NCBI GenBank assembly: GCA_018401755.1
Contig: JAGYKJ010000007.1
Coordinates: 434,001 to 498,000 of the forward strand
Reading direction: 5' to 3'
DNA length: 64,000 bases
From: Litorivicinus sp.
GTDB lineage: Bacteria; Pseudomonadota; Gammaproteobacteria; Pseudomonadales; Litorivicinaceae
Shown here: positions 32,937 through 42,228 of the stretch, piece after piece
Position numbering within the stretch: the stretch's first letter is position 1
Layout of the letters: each line of letters starts with the position of its first letter
Position numbers and translations under genes: made by a program
Notes under the pieces: generated by a model
The model's input: only the letters and a program-made list of their open reading frames with translations
What the model was told of the DNA's origin: nothing
Database searches by the model: none

Positions 32937-33955
32937 TAGTACAGACGCCCCGAAAGCTCACGAATGAGCTCGTTGACGCCGCCAATGGAGGCGGAACCGC
33001 TAATGGGCAGTACGTCGAGGCGGACCTCGTCAGCACTGACAGGTGTGATCGCGAGCTGGTACTGCCCGACGGGGTCGTCGATGGTGGTCGCAATGGCGCG
33101 ATTTAAGAAGGTCATCGTTTGCAGTCGCTGTTCGGTTGCCTTTCGAACATACTGAAATTGAATCGTCCCCGCAGAGAGGTCGCCACTTTCAATGAGGGCT
33201 CGCAAGTCTTGCAGGATGTCGGCTGCAACGGGAAATACGCGCTCGATTGGCGCGCCGATCGTCAGGTAATCAATGCCTTCTTCCCGCGTTACCACCATCC
33301 GACTCACTTGATCCAATTGCGCCAAGGCGCTGGATACGGTCCGAGTGCTCTCGACAGATCGATCGAGGAACTCTTTCAACGCATCTAGAATGGCATTCAC
33401 GGTCTCTGCTGGTAATGGCGTATTGAGGCTTTCGACTCGCACTTCCGCAGTCCCCATGCGGAGACCTTGATTCACTGTAAATTCAAGTGCAGTGGGTTCG
33501 CTTAAGCTAGGGAGCAGATCCGGGGTGGTGATGCCTGTGCGTAATCGCTGACCAAGGCGTGTTGTCTCTGCGCTAACAATGACGAACTGCCGGTCAACTG
33601 CAAACTGCTCCACTTGGGGCCACACTACGGCAATAGGTTTTGGAATCGCGAGCCATTGAAGACCGCGAACGTCATAGCGTCGCGCTTCAGGTAAGGCAAT
33701 CGTGCGTGCCGCAGTTTCAGCGCGCGGTGCGTTAAAGGATCCGCCATACAGCCCTGCCGTGGGCTCTTCAATACCAGGAATCGGCAACGCCTCATTGATC
33801 CGTGCATCCGACAATCCGTCCGGTACGCGCAAGGTCGGCTCGACATAGGCTGCTTGATAGTCAAGCAGCCGATCACGAATCACGGCTTGCTGTCCAGGTT
33901 GACTACTGCATGCGACCAGTACACTGCAGCTCAGTATCGCAATCAGTGCTTTCAC
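32936..33955 (-). CDS. bamC: Outer membrane assembly lipoprotein BamC
   Basis: 339 residues. The GTG at 33955 overlaps the dapA stop (GTGA). It gives a basic N-terminus (VKALIAILS), and lipobox LVAC with Cys16. After the lipidated Cys come the unstructured BamC segment with RDRLLDYQAAYVEPTLRVPDGL and two helix-grip domains; the family phrases WLAIPKPIAVVWPQVEQF and GIDYLTIGAPIERVFP are visible. BamC is an accessory member of the Bam complex that inserts beta-barrel proteins. An in-frame ATG further upstream (34036) lies in dapA and would destroy the signal peptide. Order dapA-bamC supports the call. Confidence 0.88.
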   Translation of the reverse strand: MKALIAILSCSVLVACSSQPGQQAVIRDRLLDYQAAYVEPTLRVPDGLSDARINEALPIPGIEEPTAGLYGGSFNAPRAETAARTIALPEARRYDVRGLQWLAIPKPIAVVWPQVEQFAVDRQFVIVSAETTRLGQRLRTGITTPDLLPSLSEPTALEFTVNQGLRMGTAEVRVESLNTPLPAETVNAILDALKEFLDRSVESTRTVSSALAQLDQVSRMVVTREEGIDYLTIGAPIERVFPVAADILQDLRALIESGDLSAGTIQFQYVRKATEQRLQTMTFLNRAIATTIDDPVGQYQLAITPVSADEVRLDVLPISGSASIGGVNELIRELSGRLY

Positions 33956-34830
33956 AGGCGTACTCCGGCGTCTACGCAGGCTTGCCGTAACAGTGGTTTC
34001 AGTGCTTCCGATACGGGAACGAGAGGTAATCGGCAATCAGGTCGCATCAATCCGAGCTCAGACAGCACCCACTTCGCAGGAATGGGATTTGGTTCTTGAA
34101 AGAGGACCGAGTGCAGTCCTCGCAGCGTCTGGTCAATTTGCTCCGCTGCCACCCGGTTTCCTGCAAGACAAGCATTCATCAGCTGCGCCATTTGGGCGGG
34201 CGCAACGTTTGCGGTCACTGAAATATCGCCATCCGCACCCGACAGGACAAGTTCCGCCGCAGTTCCATCATCGCCGGAATACACCATAAATCCGTCAGGT
34301 CGACGAGTGATTAAGTCGCGACCACGATGCAGATCTCCAGTGGCATCTTTAATTCCGACGATATTGGGCTCTCCGGCCAGCTCTAAGGTGGTGTCATTGT
34401 GGATATCTGTCACTGTTCGGCCAGGCACGTTGTACAAAATGACGGGCAGCGCAGTACTGGCTGCGATTGCACGGAAATGTGCGAGTAAGCCAGCTTGTGG
34501 TGGCTTGTTATAGTAGGGGGCAACGGACAGGATCCCTTGGGCGCCTGCGTCTTCAGCCGCTTCAGTGAGCCTGCAGGCCTCAGCAGTCGAATTTGAACCG
34601 GCGCCTGCAATGACCGGGATACGGCCATCAGCAAATTCCACTGTGGCACGAATCACAGCGCCATCTTCAGCATGGGACAGCGTTGCTGATTCCCCGGTGG
34701 TGCCAACAGCGACAATTGCATGGGTTCCTGCATTGACATGAAAATCCACGAGACGCTTAAGTGCGGCAAAATCCACTGCGCCATCTGCCTGAAAAGGGGT
34801 GACTAGAGCCACAATGCTGCCGCGTATCAT
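33952..34830 (-). CDS. dapA: 4-hydroxy-tetrahydrodipicolinate synthase
   Basis: 292 residues (E. coli 292). It condenses pyruvate and aspartate semialdehyde in lysine and diaminopimelate synthesis. Visible are GTTGESATLSHAED near residue 44, the catalytic Tyr in LYNVPGRTVTD near 132, and the Schiff-base Lys in VGIKDATGDL near 161. It is the first gene of the minus-strand dapA-bamC-MBL-purC block, about 120 bp from the divergent bcp gene. Confidence 0.97.
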   Translation of the reverse strand: MIRGSIVALVTPFQADGAVDFAALKRLVDFHVNAGTHAIVAVGTTGESATLSHAEDGAVIRATVEFADGRIPVIAGAGSNSTAEACRLTEAAEDAGAQGILSVAPYYNKPPQAGLLAHFRAIAASTALPVILYNVPGRTVTDIHNDTTLELAGEPNIVGIKDATGDLHRGRDLITRRPDGFMVYSGDDGTAAELVLSGADGDISVTANVAPAQMAQLMNACLAGNRVAAEQIDQTLRGLHSVLFQEPNPIPAKWVLSELGLMRPDCRLPLVPVSEALKPLLRQACVDAGVRL

Positions 34831-34951
34831 ATGAGTGTCCTGTGGGTGATGAATCCCCTATGGTACAGAGCGATGAATTGCCTCGGCAAGGTTGAACGCA
34901 TGTGTTCTGTCCCAATCTTGTGGGTTAGGTCATTATTCAGAGGACAGCACG

Positions 34952-35419
34952 ATGCCAATCACTCTCCAAGATACAGTTCCAGCCTTTCAAGCGTCAGCGA
35001 CGAGTGGTGTCACGGTCACTGAGCAAGATCTGCTCGGTCGTTACACAGTCATTTACTTTTATCCGAAGGACAGTACCTCGGGATGCACGATCGAGTCCCA
35101 AGAGTTCAGCGCTCAGTATGCGGCTTTTCAGGACGCGAATTGCCAAATTTTTGGCGTTTCACGCGATTCACTGAAGAGCCATGAAAGCTTTAAAGCGGCC
35201 CATAGCATGCCATTTGAACTCATCAGCGACCCTGACGAGAGTCTCTGCGAGCTGTTTGGTGTTATGCAGATGAAAAATATGTACGGGAAGCAGGTCCGTG
35301 GTGTCGAACGATCAACTTTTCTGATCAATCCCAATGGGGTTGTGATTCAGGAATGGCGGAAAGTGACGGTGTCTGGCCATGTCACCGCGGTCCTCGACGC
35401 GCTACTTGCCGAGGTCTGA
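34952..35419 (+). CDS. bcp: Peroxiredoxin, Bcp/PrxQ family
   Basis: A thiol peroxidase of 155 residues. The peroxidatic Cys is in the motif PKDSTSGCT near residue 46, matching P-x3-T-x2-C. In E. coli Bcp a resolving Cys follows five residues later; here that position is in TIESQEF and the Cys is missing, so this is probably a one-Cys enzyme or uses another thiol. ATG 34952 is chosen for the AGAGGA site 6 nt before it, giving the usual Bcp length. The last 18 bp overlap the tusA 3' end on the other strand. Confidence 0.92.
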   Translation: MPITLQDTVPAFQASATSGVTVTEQDLLGRYTVIYFYPKDSTSGCTIESQEFSAQYAAFQDANCQIFGVSRDSLKSHESFKAAHSMPFELISDPDESLCELFGVMQMKNMYGKQVRGVERSTFLINPNGVVIQEWRKVTVSGHVTAVLDALLAEV

Positions 35420-35638
35420 TACGCGCGCTTGAATAAGAAATCGATGCACCATGCCTTCAGTGGTTTGTTCCACCAAGCGGTGCGGTGTGATGTTCAAAAA
35501 TGCGGGAATATCCCGTAATGACACCGCATCGGTTGCCGTGAGACAAATGATTGCATTGTCGTCGAGACTGTGTAGCGCCACTTTGAGCTTCAAAAGTGGC
35601 AACGGACAGGGTAATCCTTGGCAATTCAAATCGATCAT
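35402..35638 (-). CDS. tusA: Sulfur-carrier protein TusA
   Basis: A 78-residue protein with the TusA CPxP motif GLPCPLPLLK near residue 8; the first Cys carries persulfide. Length and DLNCQGLPCP start are typical. TusA feeds sulfur to MnmA for 2-thiouridine at the wobble base, and to other pathways. MnmH and tRNA-Lys(UUU), which use that product, are both in the window. It is convergent with bcp and divergent from the protease gene at 35685. Confidence 0.92.
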   Translation of the reverse strand: MIDLNCQGLPCPLPLLKLKVALHSLDDNAIICLTATDAVSLRDIPAFLNITPHRLVEQTTEGMVHRFLIQARVSDLGK

Positions 35639-35684
35639 CTCGGCATCCTGTTACACTGTGACGGCGTTGTAAATAGGGGGGCGA

Positions 35685-37046
35685 ATGCGTCGGCATTGTT
35701 TAGTGTGGCTGTTTACGACTGGTTTGTTGGCGGCGTCAGTATCACTGCCTGCCCAGGTGCGTACGCCTGATATCCGTGTCGACGAGGTTGGGTTTGGGGA
35801 AGCCTGGTTACGCGCAACACGAAGTCAACTGAACGAGCGTGTCGATCCATTTTGCCTTGACCTGCTCGAGACTTGGTTAACACGACTTCGAAACTATCTC
35901 GACATTGGCACGCTCCCGCTGACCCCGCTGTGTCTCAATAGCTCTGGCTTTAATGCATTTGCTGCGCCTGGCGGTATCGTCGCAATGAATCGTGGAGTAT
36001 ACCAAGCGCTCGCGACCGAGGCAGAAGTCATGGCAGTACTTGCTCATGAGCTTGCGCATTTGGCGCTGCGGCATCATGTGCGAGGGTTACGGCAGCAAGA
36101 GGGAGTCACACCAGCCCGGCTGGCAATGCTTGCAGGCCTGTTTGCAGCGATTGCCACTGAACAAGGCACTGCCGCTCAATCATTGATTATGGGCGGTCAA
36201 GCAGCGGAGTTGCAAAATCAACTCGCTTATAGCCGTGAATACGAACGTGAAGCAGATCGCCTGGGCGTTGTGGCACTGTCTGGCGCGGGGTATCGGCCGG
36301 AAGCGATGGTTGCGGTCTTGAAGTATTTGGCCGATCAGCAGACGCGCGGCCGGACTGATCTCGCGTTCCTCTCAACCCATCCCCTTGGGATTGAACGTCA
36401 GTCCGAACTGGAGGGACGTATTGCCCAGTTGCCCACCCAGGGGCGTGATGAAGCGATCCTTTCAGCAACTGGGTTTGATGTGTACCGCTGCCTGCAAACG
36501 GAGGGTATGGATACCCCACTACTCCGCTCAAGACTGGATTGCAGTGAGGTTTGGAATGTCCTCACGGCATTTCGTGCAAAAAAGTACGAGGACGCGTTAG
36601 CACTCTGGAATGCCCAGCCTATCGCACTTCGCCAGACTTTGCCTGGCCTAGATCTCACCTTGGCGCTTGCGTTGGCGACTCGGAAAGAAGCACTTGTTCA
36701 ATCCGTGTTGGACGAGCTTGGGTTGTATTATCCCGAGTGGGTGATGCTGGACATTGCCGCACTCGAGGTGGCTTCGTGGCAGGAGACACCAACAGTGCCT
36801 CGCTCCTTTCGAGCCATGTTGATTGAACGACCTGACCGGCTTGATGCTTGGCGTGCACTTGCTCGATTTGCCGAAACCACAGGACAAGCACACCTGTTGC
36901 ACGAAGCGCGGGCGTGGGATCTTCTCTTGCACGGCCAAATTAAAGCGGGCCAGGATCAATGGAGAGACGCGAAGCGCACTTGGCCTGCTGAGTTAGATGC
37001 GCGCCCTCTCGAACGACTTGAGTCACGTATTAAACTGTTGCTGTAA
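35685..37046 (+). CDS. bepA: Periplasmic M48 metalloprotease, BepA/YfgC-like
   Basis: 453 residues with a signal peptide (about 1-24). Zinc protease motif HELAH (HExxH) near residue 123, followed by [12 protein letters not shown] with the third ligand Glu near 191. The C-terminal half lacks further catalytic motifs and carries TPR-like helices, as in BepA, which degrades or chaperones stalled LptD and other outer membrane proteins. Loop [16 protein letters not shown] is typical of M48. The last 17 bp overlap the nadA 3' end. It is divergent from tusA across a 46-bp gap. Confidence 0.88.
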   Translation: MRRHCLVWLFTTGLLAASVSLPAQVRTPDIRVDEVGFGEAWLRATRSQLNERVDPFCLDLLETWLTRLRNYLDIGTLPLTPLCLNSSGFNAFAAPGGIVAMNRGVYQALATEAEVMAVLAHELAHLALRHHVRGLRQQEGVTPARLAMLAGLFAAIATEQGTAAQSLIMGGQAAELQNQLAYSREYEREADRLGVVALSGAGYRPEAMVAVLKYLADQQTRGRTDLAFLSTHPLGIERQSELEGRIAQLPTQGRDEAILSATGFDVYRCLQTEGMDTPLLRSRLDCSEVWNVLTAFRAKKYEDALALWNAQPIALRQTLPGLDLTLALALATRKEALVQSVLDELGLYYPEWVMLDIAALEVASWQETPTVPRSFRAMLIERPDRLDAWRALARFAETTGQAHLLHEARAWDLLLHGQIKAGQDQWRDAKRTWPAELDARPLERLESRIKLLL

Positions 37047-38082
37047 ACGCAAGCATTCGATCCAACGGGCGCCGTGCGGCATGCAAAAGATCGGCCGGCA
37101 CCTTTGCCTCGCAATCACTTGGCCAGGTTCTGAGGAGGTGTTCAAGCCGGCTAAATCCATTCATTGCCATCCAAGGGCAGTGCGCGCAGCTTTGGCAACT
37201 TCCACCCGCTCCTCGGGTGGGTGCTTCAATGAGGCGCTTGTGCGGCACACGCTGTTGCATCTTGTAGAAAATCCCTTTATCCGTTGCGACGATAAAGGCG
37301 GGGTGTGGTAAGCGCTCTGCAGCCGCAATGAGCTGTGAGGTGGATCCAACAGCATCTGCGCGTAATACCATTTCTTCGGGTGATTCGGGGTGCACTAATA
37401 AGCCTGCTTCGGGATAGACCTGCTGAAGTTGATCAAGATCCTGAATCCGAAACTCTTCGTGCACCACGCATGCGCTATCCCAAAGCAGCATATCCGCACC
37501 TGTCTTGCGCTGAATGTATTGTCCGAGGTATCGATCAGGTGCCCAGAGTATTCGTTCACCGCGACGATCGAGCATCTCGATAACTTGAAGACCGATGGAT
37601 GACGTCACCACCCAGTCTGCCCGCGCCTTCACTGCTGCAGACGTATTGGCATAGACCACCACGGTTCGATCGGGATGGGCATCACAGAATGCGCTGAAGA
37701 GATCAATAGGACAACCGAGGTCGAGACTGCAGGTGGCGTCAAGCGTGGGCATCCAGACTCGTTTCTCCGGACTTAAAATTTTCGCCGTCTCAGCCATAAA
37801 ACTCACCCCAGCGACAATCAGATTCTGTGCAGGATGAGCTGCACCAAAGCGCGCCATCTCGAGCGAGTCGCCGACAAACCCACCGGTTTCCTCTGCCAAT
37901 CGCTGTAAATCAGCATCGACGTAATAATGGGCGATCAAACAGACGCCACTGTGTTGCAACAATGCCTTCACGCGATCGTAAGTCTCCGGCGAGACTGCGC
38001 GCTTGGATGCGTCGTCAGCGAGCGCGGTTGCAAGATACTCTTTCACCATCGTGTGTGTGGCAATGTAATCAGTGGCTGTCAT
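37030..38082 (-). CDS. nadA: Quinolinate synthase A
   Basis: 350 residues (E. coli 347). It makes quinolinate from iminoaspartate and dihydroxyacetone phosphate for NAD. It has the iron-sulfur cysteines of NadA: one in [12 protein letters not shown]-like regions and [15 protein letters not shown] near 124, and the C-terminal [26 protein letters not shown] and [11 protein letters not shown] are also family phrases. ATG 38082 overlaps the upstream HNH stop (ATGA) and gives the right length; an earlier ATG at 38139 is inside the HNH gene. No nadB is adjacent. Confidence 0.95.
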   Translation of the reverse strand: MTATDYIATHTMVKEYLATALADDASKRAVSPETYDRVKALLQHSGVCLIAHYYVDADLQRLAEETGGFVGDSLEMARFGAAHPAQNLIVAGVSFMAETAKILSPEKRVWMPTLDATCSLDLGCPIDLFSAFCDAHPDRTVVVYANTSAAVKARADWVVTSSIGLQVIEMLDRRGERILWAPDRYLGQYIQRKTGADMLLWDSACVVHEEFRIQDLDQLQQVYPEAGLLVHPESPEEMVLRADAVGSTSQLIAAAERLPHPAFIVATDKGIFYKMQQRVPHKRLIEAPTRGAGGSCQSCAHCPWMAMNGFSRLEHLLRTWPSDCEAKVPADLLHAARRPLDRMLAFTATV

Positions 38083-38405
38083 CGTGGTTTTCGCTTTGCT
38101 GGCTTCGGGCTGAAGTTGTCTGGCTTGCCCTTGATCCAAGCGACAAAGGTTTGAATCTCAGGATGTGCCAATAGTAACGCAACGCTCGCATAGTGCTTGG
38201 CTAAATCGCGTTCAGTGATACAGCGATGGAGGTGACGATGGCAAGGCGCACATAACCAGGCAATCAGCGTCCGACAGGCTTCGCGGCCAACCTGTTTGAC
38301 CACCCACTCGCGACGATGCTCGGTTTTCGGGATGAGATGATGTGCGGTCAGAGTCGTATGCCGCCCACAGAGCTCGCATGTATGTGGTCGAGGTGTGCGG
38401 CGCAT
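38079..38405 (-). CDS. Small HNH-family nuclease-like protein
   Basis: 108 residues. Zinc-finger HNH pattern: C-x2-C (CELC at 10-13), [10 protein letters not shown] near residue 21, then CAPCHRHLH near 53, the second Cys pair and catalytic-type His. The C-terminus [18 protein letters not shown] is shared with a conserved group of stand-alone HNH proteins in gammaproteobacteria. A DNA or RNA nicking role is inferred from the fold. The ATG shares one base with the upstream methyltransferase stop (TAATG), and its own stop overlaps the nadA start, so it is translated inside this operon. A nuclease between a methyltransferase and nadA is unusual context. Confidence 0.8.
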   Translation of the reverse strand: MRRTPRPHTCELCGRHTTLTAHHLIPKTEHRREWVVKQVGREACRTLIAWLCAPCHRHLHRCITERDLAKHYASVALLLAHPEIQTFVAWIKGKPDNFSPKPAKRKPR

Positions 38406-38968
38406 TAGCGACACTCAGCAGCCAATCGAACTCGCATGGCTGGTTTCGGATCCTCAATAAGGCCTTGCCAGTGCTCATGAATAATCCATCCTGGCGGGAT
38501 TGCCGCCAACAGCTCCCCCTTGCGAACTAAAAAGTCTGGATTTGAAGGCTTACCATACTGTCCATTACCTTCTGAAAATGTCTCATAAAGGAGCCAGCCG
38601 CCAGGGCGAACAAGGTCGAATACACGCGATAGAGACGGGCGCCAGAAATAGTTGGAAACAACCACCAGGTCGACCTTGTGATCGTTGAGAGGCCAAATTG
38701 AGGTTTCAAGATCTGCACAAAGCACCCTCACATTCGCGAGACCAGAGAGTGAGGTGACGGCGCTGGTGTCACGATCAATGGCGAGAACGTGAAGTCGAGG
38801 AGCCATCAATCGAGTATGGCGCCCTGCCCCACAGGCAAGATCGATTGCCTGGATGCCATCTGGCTGGTCGGCAATCCGGCTGGCAAGCCATCTAGACGGA
38901 GATTCATCACCATGCAAACGTGTCATCGCGCCATCCCTATTGCCGAGGATCGTGAGATGCCTGCTCAT
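38405..38968 (-). CDS. SAM-dependent methyltransferase
   Basis: A Rossmann-fold class I methyltransferase of about 187 residues. Motif I AIDLACGAGRHTRLMA near residue 41, the acidic end of strand 2 (VLAIDRD) and motif IV DLVVVSNYFWRPSL, followed by VRPGGWLLYETF, all visible. It resembles TehB-like small-molecule or tRNA-modifying enzymes, but the substrate is not recognisable. I place the start at ATG 38968 (alternative 38926); a longer form to 39052 overlaps the neighbouring membrane gene too far. It is followed by the HNH gene with a one-base overlap. Confidence 0.82.
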   Translation of the reverse strand: MSRHLTILGNRDGAMTRLHGDESPSRWLASRIADQPDGIQAIDLACGAGRHTRLMAPRLHVLAIDRDTSAVTSLSGLANVRVLCADLETSIWPLNDHKVDLVVVSNYFWRPSLSRVFDLVRPGGWLLYETFSEGNGQYGKPSNPDFLVRKGELLAAIPPGWIIHEHWQGLIEDPKPAMRVRLAAECR

Positions 38969-39185
38969 GATGTGGATCTCGCGGTGGAAGGCGCGTAAAT
39001 GGGATCGGACTGCCGAGGACGACGAACCGAAGTGCGCCATACGGCACGCCAAGCACGCTGAAAAAAATCAAGACATCCAGATCTTGCTGTGTCGCGAATC
39101 CGTAGACATACACAAATCCAACCGCGCTGAGGCTGAACAGAACTGTTAATACCCAATCTGCAATACGTAGTGCGCGATGATACAT
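38937..39185 (-). CDS. Small hypothetical membrane protein
   Basis: 82 residues with two hydrophobic helices, about residues 11-30 (VLTVLFSLSAVGFVYVYGF) and 38-56 (VLIFFSVLGVPYGAL). No family is recognised. The strong AAGGAAGG ribosome site 5 nt before the ATG at 39185 makes it a real gene. Its last 32 bp overlap the likely methyltransferase start, so it is probably the first gene of the run MP-methyltransferase-HNH-nadA. Confidence 0.6.
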   Translation of the reverse strand: MYHRALRIADWVLTVLFSLSAVGFVYVYGFATQQDLDVLIFFSVLGVPYGALRFVVLGSPIPFTRLPPRDPHHEQASHDPRQ

Positions 39186-39234
39186 TGGAGCCTTCCTTTG
39201 TGATGCCCGTCAAGCGACGCTGAGCTGCGGCATG

Positions 39235-39250
39235 ACGCGATTGATCGCGT
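39235..39250. promoter_or_regulatory. 16-bp palindrome upstream of the nadA operon, possible operator
   Basis: ACGCGATTGATCGCGT: perfect 7-bp arms around TG. The spacer is too short for an RNA hairpin, so a dimeric DNA-binding protein site is more likely. It is about 50 bp upstream of the 82-residue gene, between it and tRNA-Lys. The regulator is unknown. Confidence 0.35.
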
Positions 39251-39364
39251 AAGAACGTGACACACTGTCAGACATCCTAGGGTGTTAGTAGGCATCGTGC
39301 GAATGGATTTCAATGCGGACTGCGCTAAATCAAGTCGCGACTCTCGAGAATGAAACCAGTGAGA

Positions 39365-39440
39365 TGGTGGGTCGTGCAGGATTCGAACCTGCGACCAATT
39401 GGTTAAAAGCCAACTGCTCTACCAGCTGAGCTAACGACCC
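39365..39440 (-). tRNA. tRNA-Lys (anticodon TTT)
   Basis: 76 nt with encoded CCA. Acceptor GGGTCGT/ACGACCC, D arm GCTCAGCTGGTAGAGC, anticodon loop CTTTTAA giving TTT, T arm GCAGGTTCGAATCCTGC. It is nearly identical to E. coli tRNA-Lys. This tRNA is a substrate for 2-thiolation and selenation at position 34, which links it to tusA and mnmH in this window. Confidence 0.98.
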
Positions 39441-39481
39441 GCCCAGAGTGCATCCGATTTGGATACTTTGAAGTGGCGCGT

Positions 39482-39509
39482 ATGATAACCATCACGCTCA
39501 CCATTGCAA
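39482..39509 (-). promoter_or_regulatory. Sigma-70 promoter of tRNA-Lys
   Basis: On the minus strand TTGCAA (39504-39509), a 16-bp spacer and TATCAT (39482-39487), followed by ACGCGCC. It lies in the gap between queC and the tRNA. The GC-rich discriminator suits stringent control of stable RNA. Confidence 0.55.
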
Positions 39510-39522
39510 GTTTTTGTCCGAA

Positions 39523-40224
39523 TTATGTCTGTGCGGTCACGCCAGGCTGATAGCGCGTCGGATCTGGCACGCCGGCCTCATCGAATCCGGCCTTCCGCAG
39601 TCTGCAGGCATCACAGAGTCCACAGCCACGTCCATCGCTATCGGCTTGATAGCAACTGACAGTGAGACTGTAATCGATTCCCAAGGCCAAGCCTGTTCGA
39701 ATGATCTCAGCTTTGGAGAGTCGCATTAGAGGCGCTAAGACGGTCCATCGCGTCCCATCGTCGACTGCGCTGGTCGCAACATTTGCGAGCGCCTCAAATT
39801 GTTCAATAAATGCGGGTCGACAATCTGGATATCCAGAATAATCAACTGCGTTAGCGCCAATCATCAGTGTTCGCGCGCCCAATACCTCGGCGTAGCCCAT
39901 CGCGATCGAAAGAAACACCGTATTGCGCGCCGGCACATAGGTGACAGGGATTCCTGAGCTTGCAACACCGTTTATTGGAACTGCAATTGCGTCACTGGTG
40001 AGTGCTGAGCCGCCAATTGTTTTGAGGTCCAGCTTGACCACTTGATGTGCCGCATCAGCCCATTGGTCGGCGATGCGTGCGGCAGCTTGAAGCTCGGCTG
40101 TATGCCTTTGCCCGTAGTCAAAACCAATCGTATAACACTGATATCCTTGACTTTTGGCAATCGCCAGTAGGGTGATGGAGTCCAATCCTCCAGAGAGTAG
40201 GATCACTGCCTTTGGTTGCGTCAT
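39523..40224 (-). CDS. queC: 7-cyano-7-deazaguanine synthase
   Basis: 233 residues (E. coli 231). It converts carboxydeazaguanine to preQ0 with ATP and ammonia for queuosine in tRNA. PP-loop [12 protein letters not shown] near residue 9, and zinc site [10 protein letters not shown] near the C-terminus with an upstream Cys in [13 protein letters not shown]. The ATG abuts the queE stop. The order cpoB-queE-queC-tRNA-Lys is as in pseudomonads. Confidence 0.97.
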   Translation of the reverse strand: MTQPKAVILLSGGLDSITLLAIAKSQGYQCYTIGFDYGQRHTAELQAAARIADQWADAAHQVVKLDLKTIGGSALTSDAIAVPINGVASSGIPVTYVPARNTVFLSIAMGYAEVLGARTLMIGANAVDYSGYPDCRPAFIEQFEALANVATSAVDDGTRWTVLAPLMRLSKAEIIRTGLALGIDYSLTVSCYQADSDGRGCGLCDACRLRKAGFDEAGVPDPTRYQPGVTAQT

Positions 40225-40883
40225 TAATGCCCTGCCTTCTCACCCCAAATCTGTTTGTGTAACTGTAGTTGAAGACGAAACCGCCCGCGTTGCGCGATGA
40301 CCCATTGGGCTAAGATGGACAGATCCATGTCGCCATAGCTGGGTGACACCCAGACAATGCTCGCCTGAAATAGAGTTGGATACTGATCGCACCACAACAG
40401 TAACCATGCCAGATCATCCGTCGATGTGATCACCGCTTTAACTTGGTCTTTCGGTTGAAGCAATGCGTAATTCTCAATGCGATTGCGATGAACTTCACCT
40501 GAGCCTGGGGTTTTGATATCTAAGACAATCGAGACCCGTGAATCGACACCTGAAATATCCATGGCACCAGAGGTTTCAAGCGACACCTGATACCCCGCAT
40601 CACAGAGCGCGTGAAGCAGGATGAGGCAATTTGGTTGCGCAAGCGGCTCTCCTCCGGTGACACAAACGCACGCCACACCCGCCTCATTCACCGCCTCCAT
40701 TAAGAGGGCGATTGTTTGCAGCGTTCCACCATGGAAGGCATATGCAGAATCACAGTACCCACATCGCAATGGACAGCCTGTCAGGCGAATAAAGACCGTG
40801 GGTAACCCTTGCGTAAGAGCCTCGCCTTGGAGACTTGTGAAGACCTCGGTAATCCGCAGCGTCTCGTCGAGTGGCGCCGCCAT
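40224..40883 (-). CDS. queE: 7-carboxy-7-deazaguanine synthase
   Basis: A radical-SAM enzyme of 219 residues; queuosine pathway step before QueC. The iron-sulfur motif CPLRCGYCD (CxxxCxxC) starts near residue 37, after [13 protein letters not shown], and the SAM-binding phrase [13 protein letters not shown] is near 74. The family-typical Phe/Tyr-rich segment follows (SAYAFHGG). It overlaps queC by one base and follows cpoB by 3 bp. Confidence 0.96.
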   Translation of the reverse strand: MAAPLDETLRITEVFTSLQGEALTQGLPTVFIRLTGCPLRCGYCDSAYAFHGGTLQTIALLMEAVNEAGVACVCVTGGEPLAQPNCLILLHALCDAGYQVSLETSGAMDISGVDSRVSIVLDIKTPGSGEVHRNRIENYALLQPKDQVKAVITSTDDLAWLLLWCDQYPTLFQASIVWVSPSYGDMDLSILAQWVIAQRGRFRLQLQLHKQIWGEKAGH

Positions 40884-40886
40884 GGA

Positions 40887-41603
40887 CTACCGAATCGCCT
40901 CAAGCTCGCGTCGAGCGAGACCCGCTTCCACACTGTCGGGGTCGGCCGAGATCAAGGCGTTTAATAGTTGCTGCCCTGCCGCTGTTTGCCCTGTCTTCAG
41001 ATACAACTTTCCGAGCTTTATTTGCACCTGAGGCAACCGTCGATAATCGGGCTTGACCGCTAATAATCCCTCGTACTCTTTGATGGCATTTGCATCATCG
41101 GCCAGCACGTCATAGACCTGACCGCGCCAGAAGCGCGCATCATGGATTAGCTCACTGTCTGGATAGCGCGAAATAAACTCGGCCATTTCTGCCAAACTCT
41201 CTTCGAACTGACGTTCACGAATCATTTGAAACGCAAGGTTATAGGCTTCTTGAGCAGGAACTCGAGTCGGTTCAGGGCGTGAGATGACCTCAGTGCCATC
41301 CGCTGACGCGATTGGTGCTGGAGCAGCAGCGGACTGAACCGCCTCTCGTTGAATCCGAATGAGCTCACCAAGACGCCGGTCTAAGTCCAAATAGCGCGAC
41401 TTCTCGTCATCCTGCATGGTCCGCAACTGATTACTGAGTTCCTCCATCAGCCCACGAAGCGCTTGGGTTTCCTGACGTAATTGCTCGATTTGCAGCAACA
41501 ACTCGCCGCGCGCATCGTCAGTGACGGGCAAAGGATCGGCGGCAGAAAGAACAGTGGCCGAGAGCGAAACGCTCACGGCCACTATCCACTGGGAGATACG
41601 CAT
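40887..41603 (-). CDS. cpoB: Tol-Pal system protein CpoB (YbgF)
   Basis: 238 residues with a signal peptide (about 1-22, ending TVLSAAD). A coiled-coil region (LLLQIEQLRQETQALRGLMEELSNQL), then three TPR repeats (NLAFQMIRERQFEESLAEM; FWRGQVYDVLADDANAIKEYEG; KLGKLYLKTGQTAAGQQLLN). CpoB coordinates peptidoglycan synthesis by PBP1B with Tol-driven outer membrane constriction. It is 4 bp after pal in the usual place. Confidence 0.95.
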   Translation of the reverse strand: MRISQWIVAVSVSLSATVLSAADPLPVTDDARGELLLQIEQLRQETQALRGLMEELSNQLRTMQDDEKSRYLDLDRRLGELIRIQREAVQSAAAPAPIASADGTEVISRPEPTRVPAQEAYNLAFQMIRERQFEESLAEMAEFISRYPDSELIHDARFWRGQVYDVLADDANAIKEYEGLLAVKPDYRRLPQVQIKLGKLYLKTGQTAAGQQLLNALISADPDSVEAGLARRELEAIR

Positions 41604-41607
41604 CGTA

Positions 41608-42195
41608 TTACTGATAGATTAGCTCAACACGACGATTACGACCCCAGCCTGACTCATCGCGAGCCAGCGACAGCGGACGCTCTTCGCCGTAACTCATTGT
41701 TTCGATCTGGGCACGATTCACCCCTTGAATCACCAAGTAGCGCGCGACTGCATTGGCACGTCGCTCACCGAGTGCCAAGTTATAAGCTCTGGTTCCACGC
41801 TCATCCGCATGCCCTTCGAGACGTACTCGAGCACCCCGGTCTGCAACCAAATACTTGGCGTGCGCATCCAAGTCATCGAGCGCATCTTGCCGTAAGTCTG
41901 ATTTGTCGAATTCAAAGAAAAACAAGGTGTCAGCGGCTAGTGCGCTCGCCTTCAGGGATTCACGGGTAATTTCCGCACCCGACACAGCAGATTGAGAAGC
42001 GCCCTGTGATGCTTGTGAACTCCCAGCGCCAGAGACTGCTTCGGTCGGTGCTGCGGTTGCCGTTGCCGTTTCAGGCGCACGTTCTGCAGTCGCGTCACTG
42101 ACAGCGACGTCTTCCTTCACCTGACCGGCACACCCTGCAAGCACCGCGAACGCTGCCGCGAAGCTCGCCATCTTTATTGTTTTCAACACATCCAT
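41608..42195 (-). CDS. pal: Peptidoglycan-associated lipoprotein Pal
   Basis: 195 residues. Lipobox LAGC with Cys22, an Ala/Thr-rich linker, and an OmpA-like C-terminal domain with [11 protein letters not shown] and [25 protein letters not shown] and YGEERPLS, which bind meso-diaminopimelate. Pal links outer membrane to peptidoglycan and to TolB. Confidence 0.97.
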   Translation of the reverse strand: MDVLKTIKMASFAAAFAVLAGCAGQVKEDVAVSDATAERAPETATATAAPTEAVSGAGSSQASQGASQSAVSGAEITRESLKASALAADTLFFFEFDKSDLRQDALDDLDAHAKYLVADRGARVRLEGHADERGTRAYNLALGERRANAVARYLVIQGVNRAQIETMSYGEERPLSLARDESGWGRNRRVELIYQ

Positions 42196-42228
42196 TCTGT
42201 CACCCCTATCAATCGCAAAATGTTAGTA

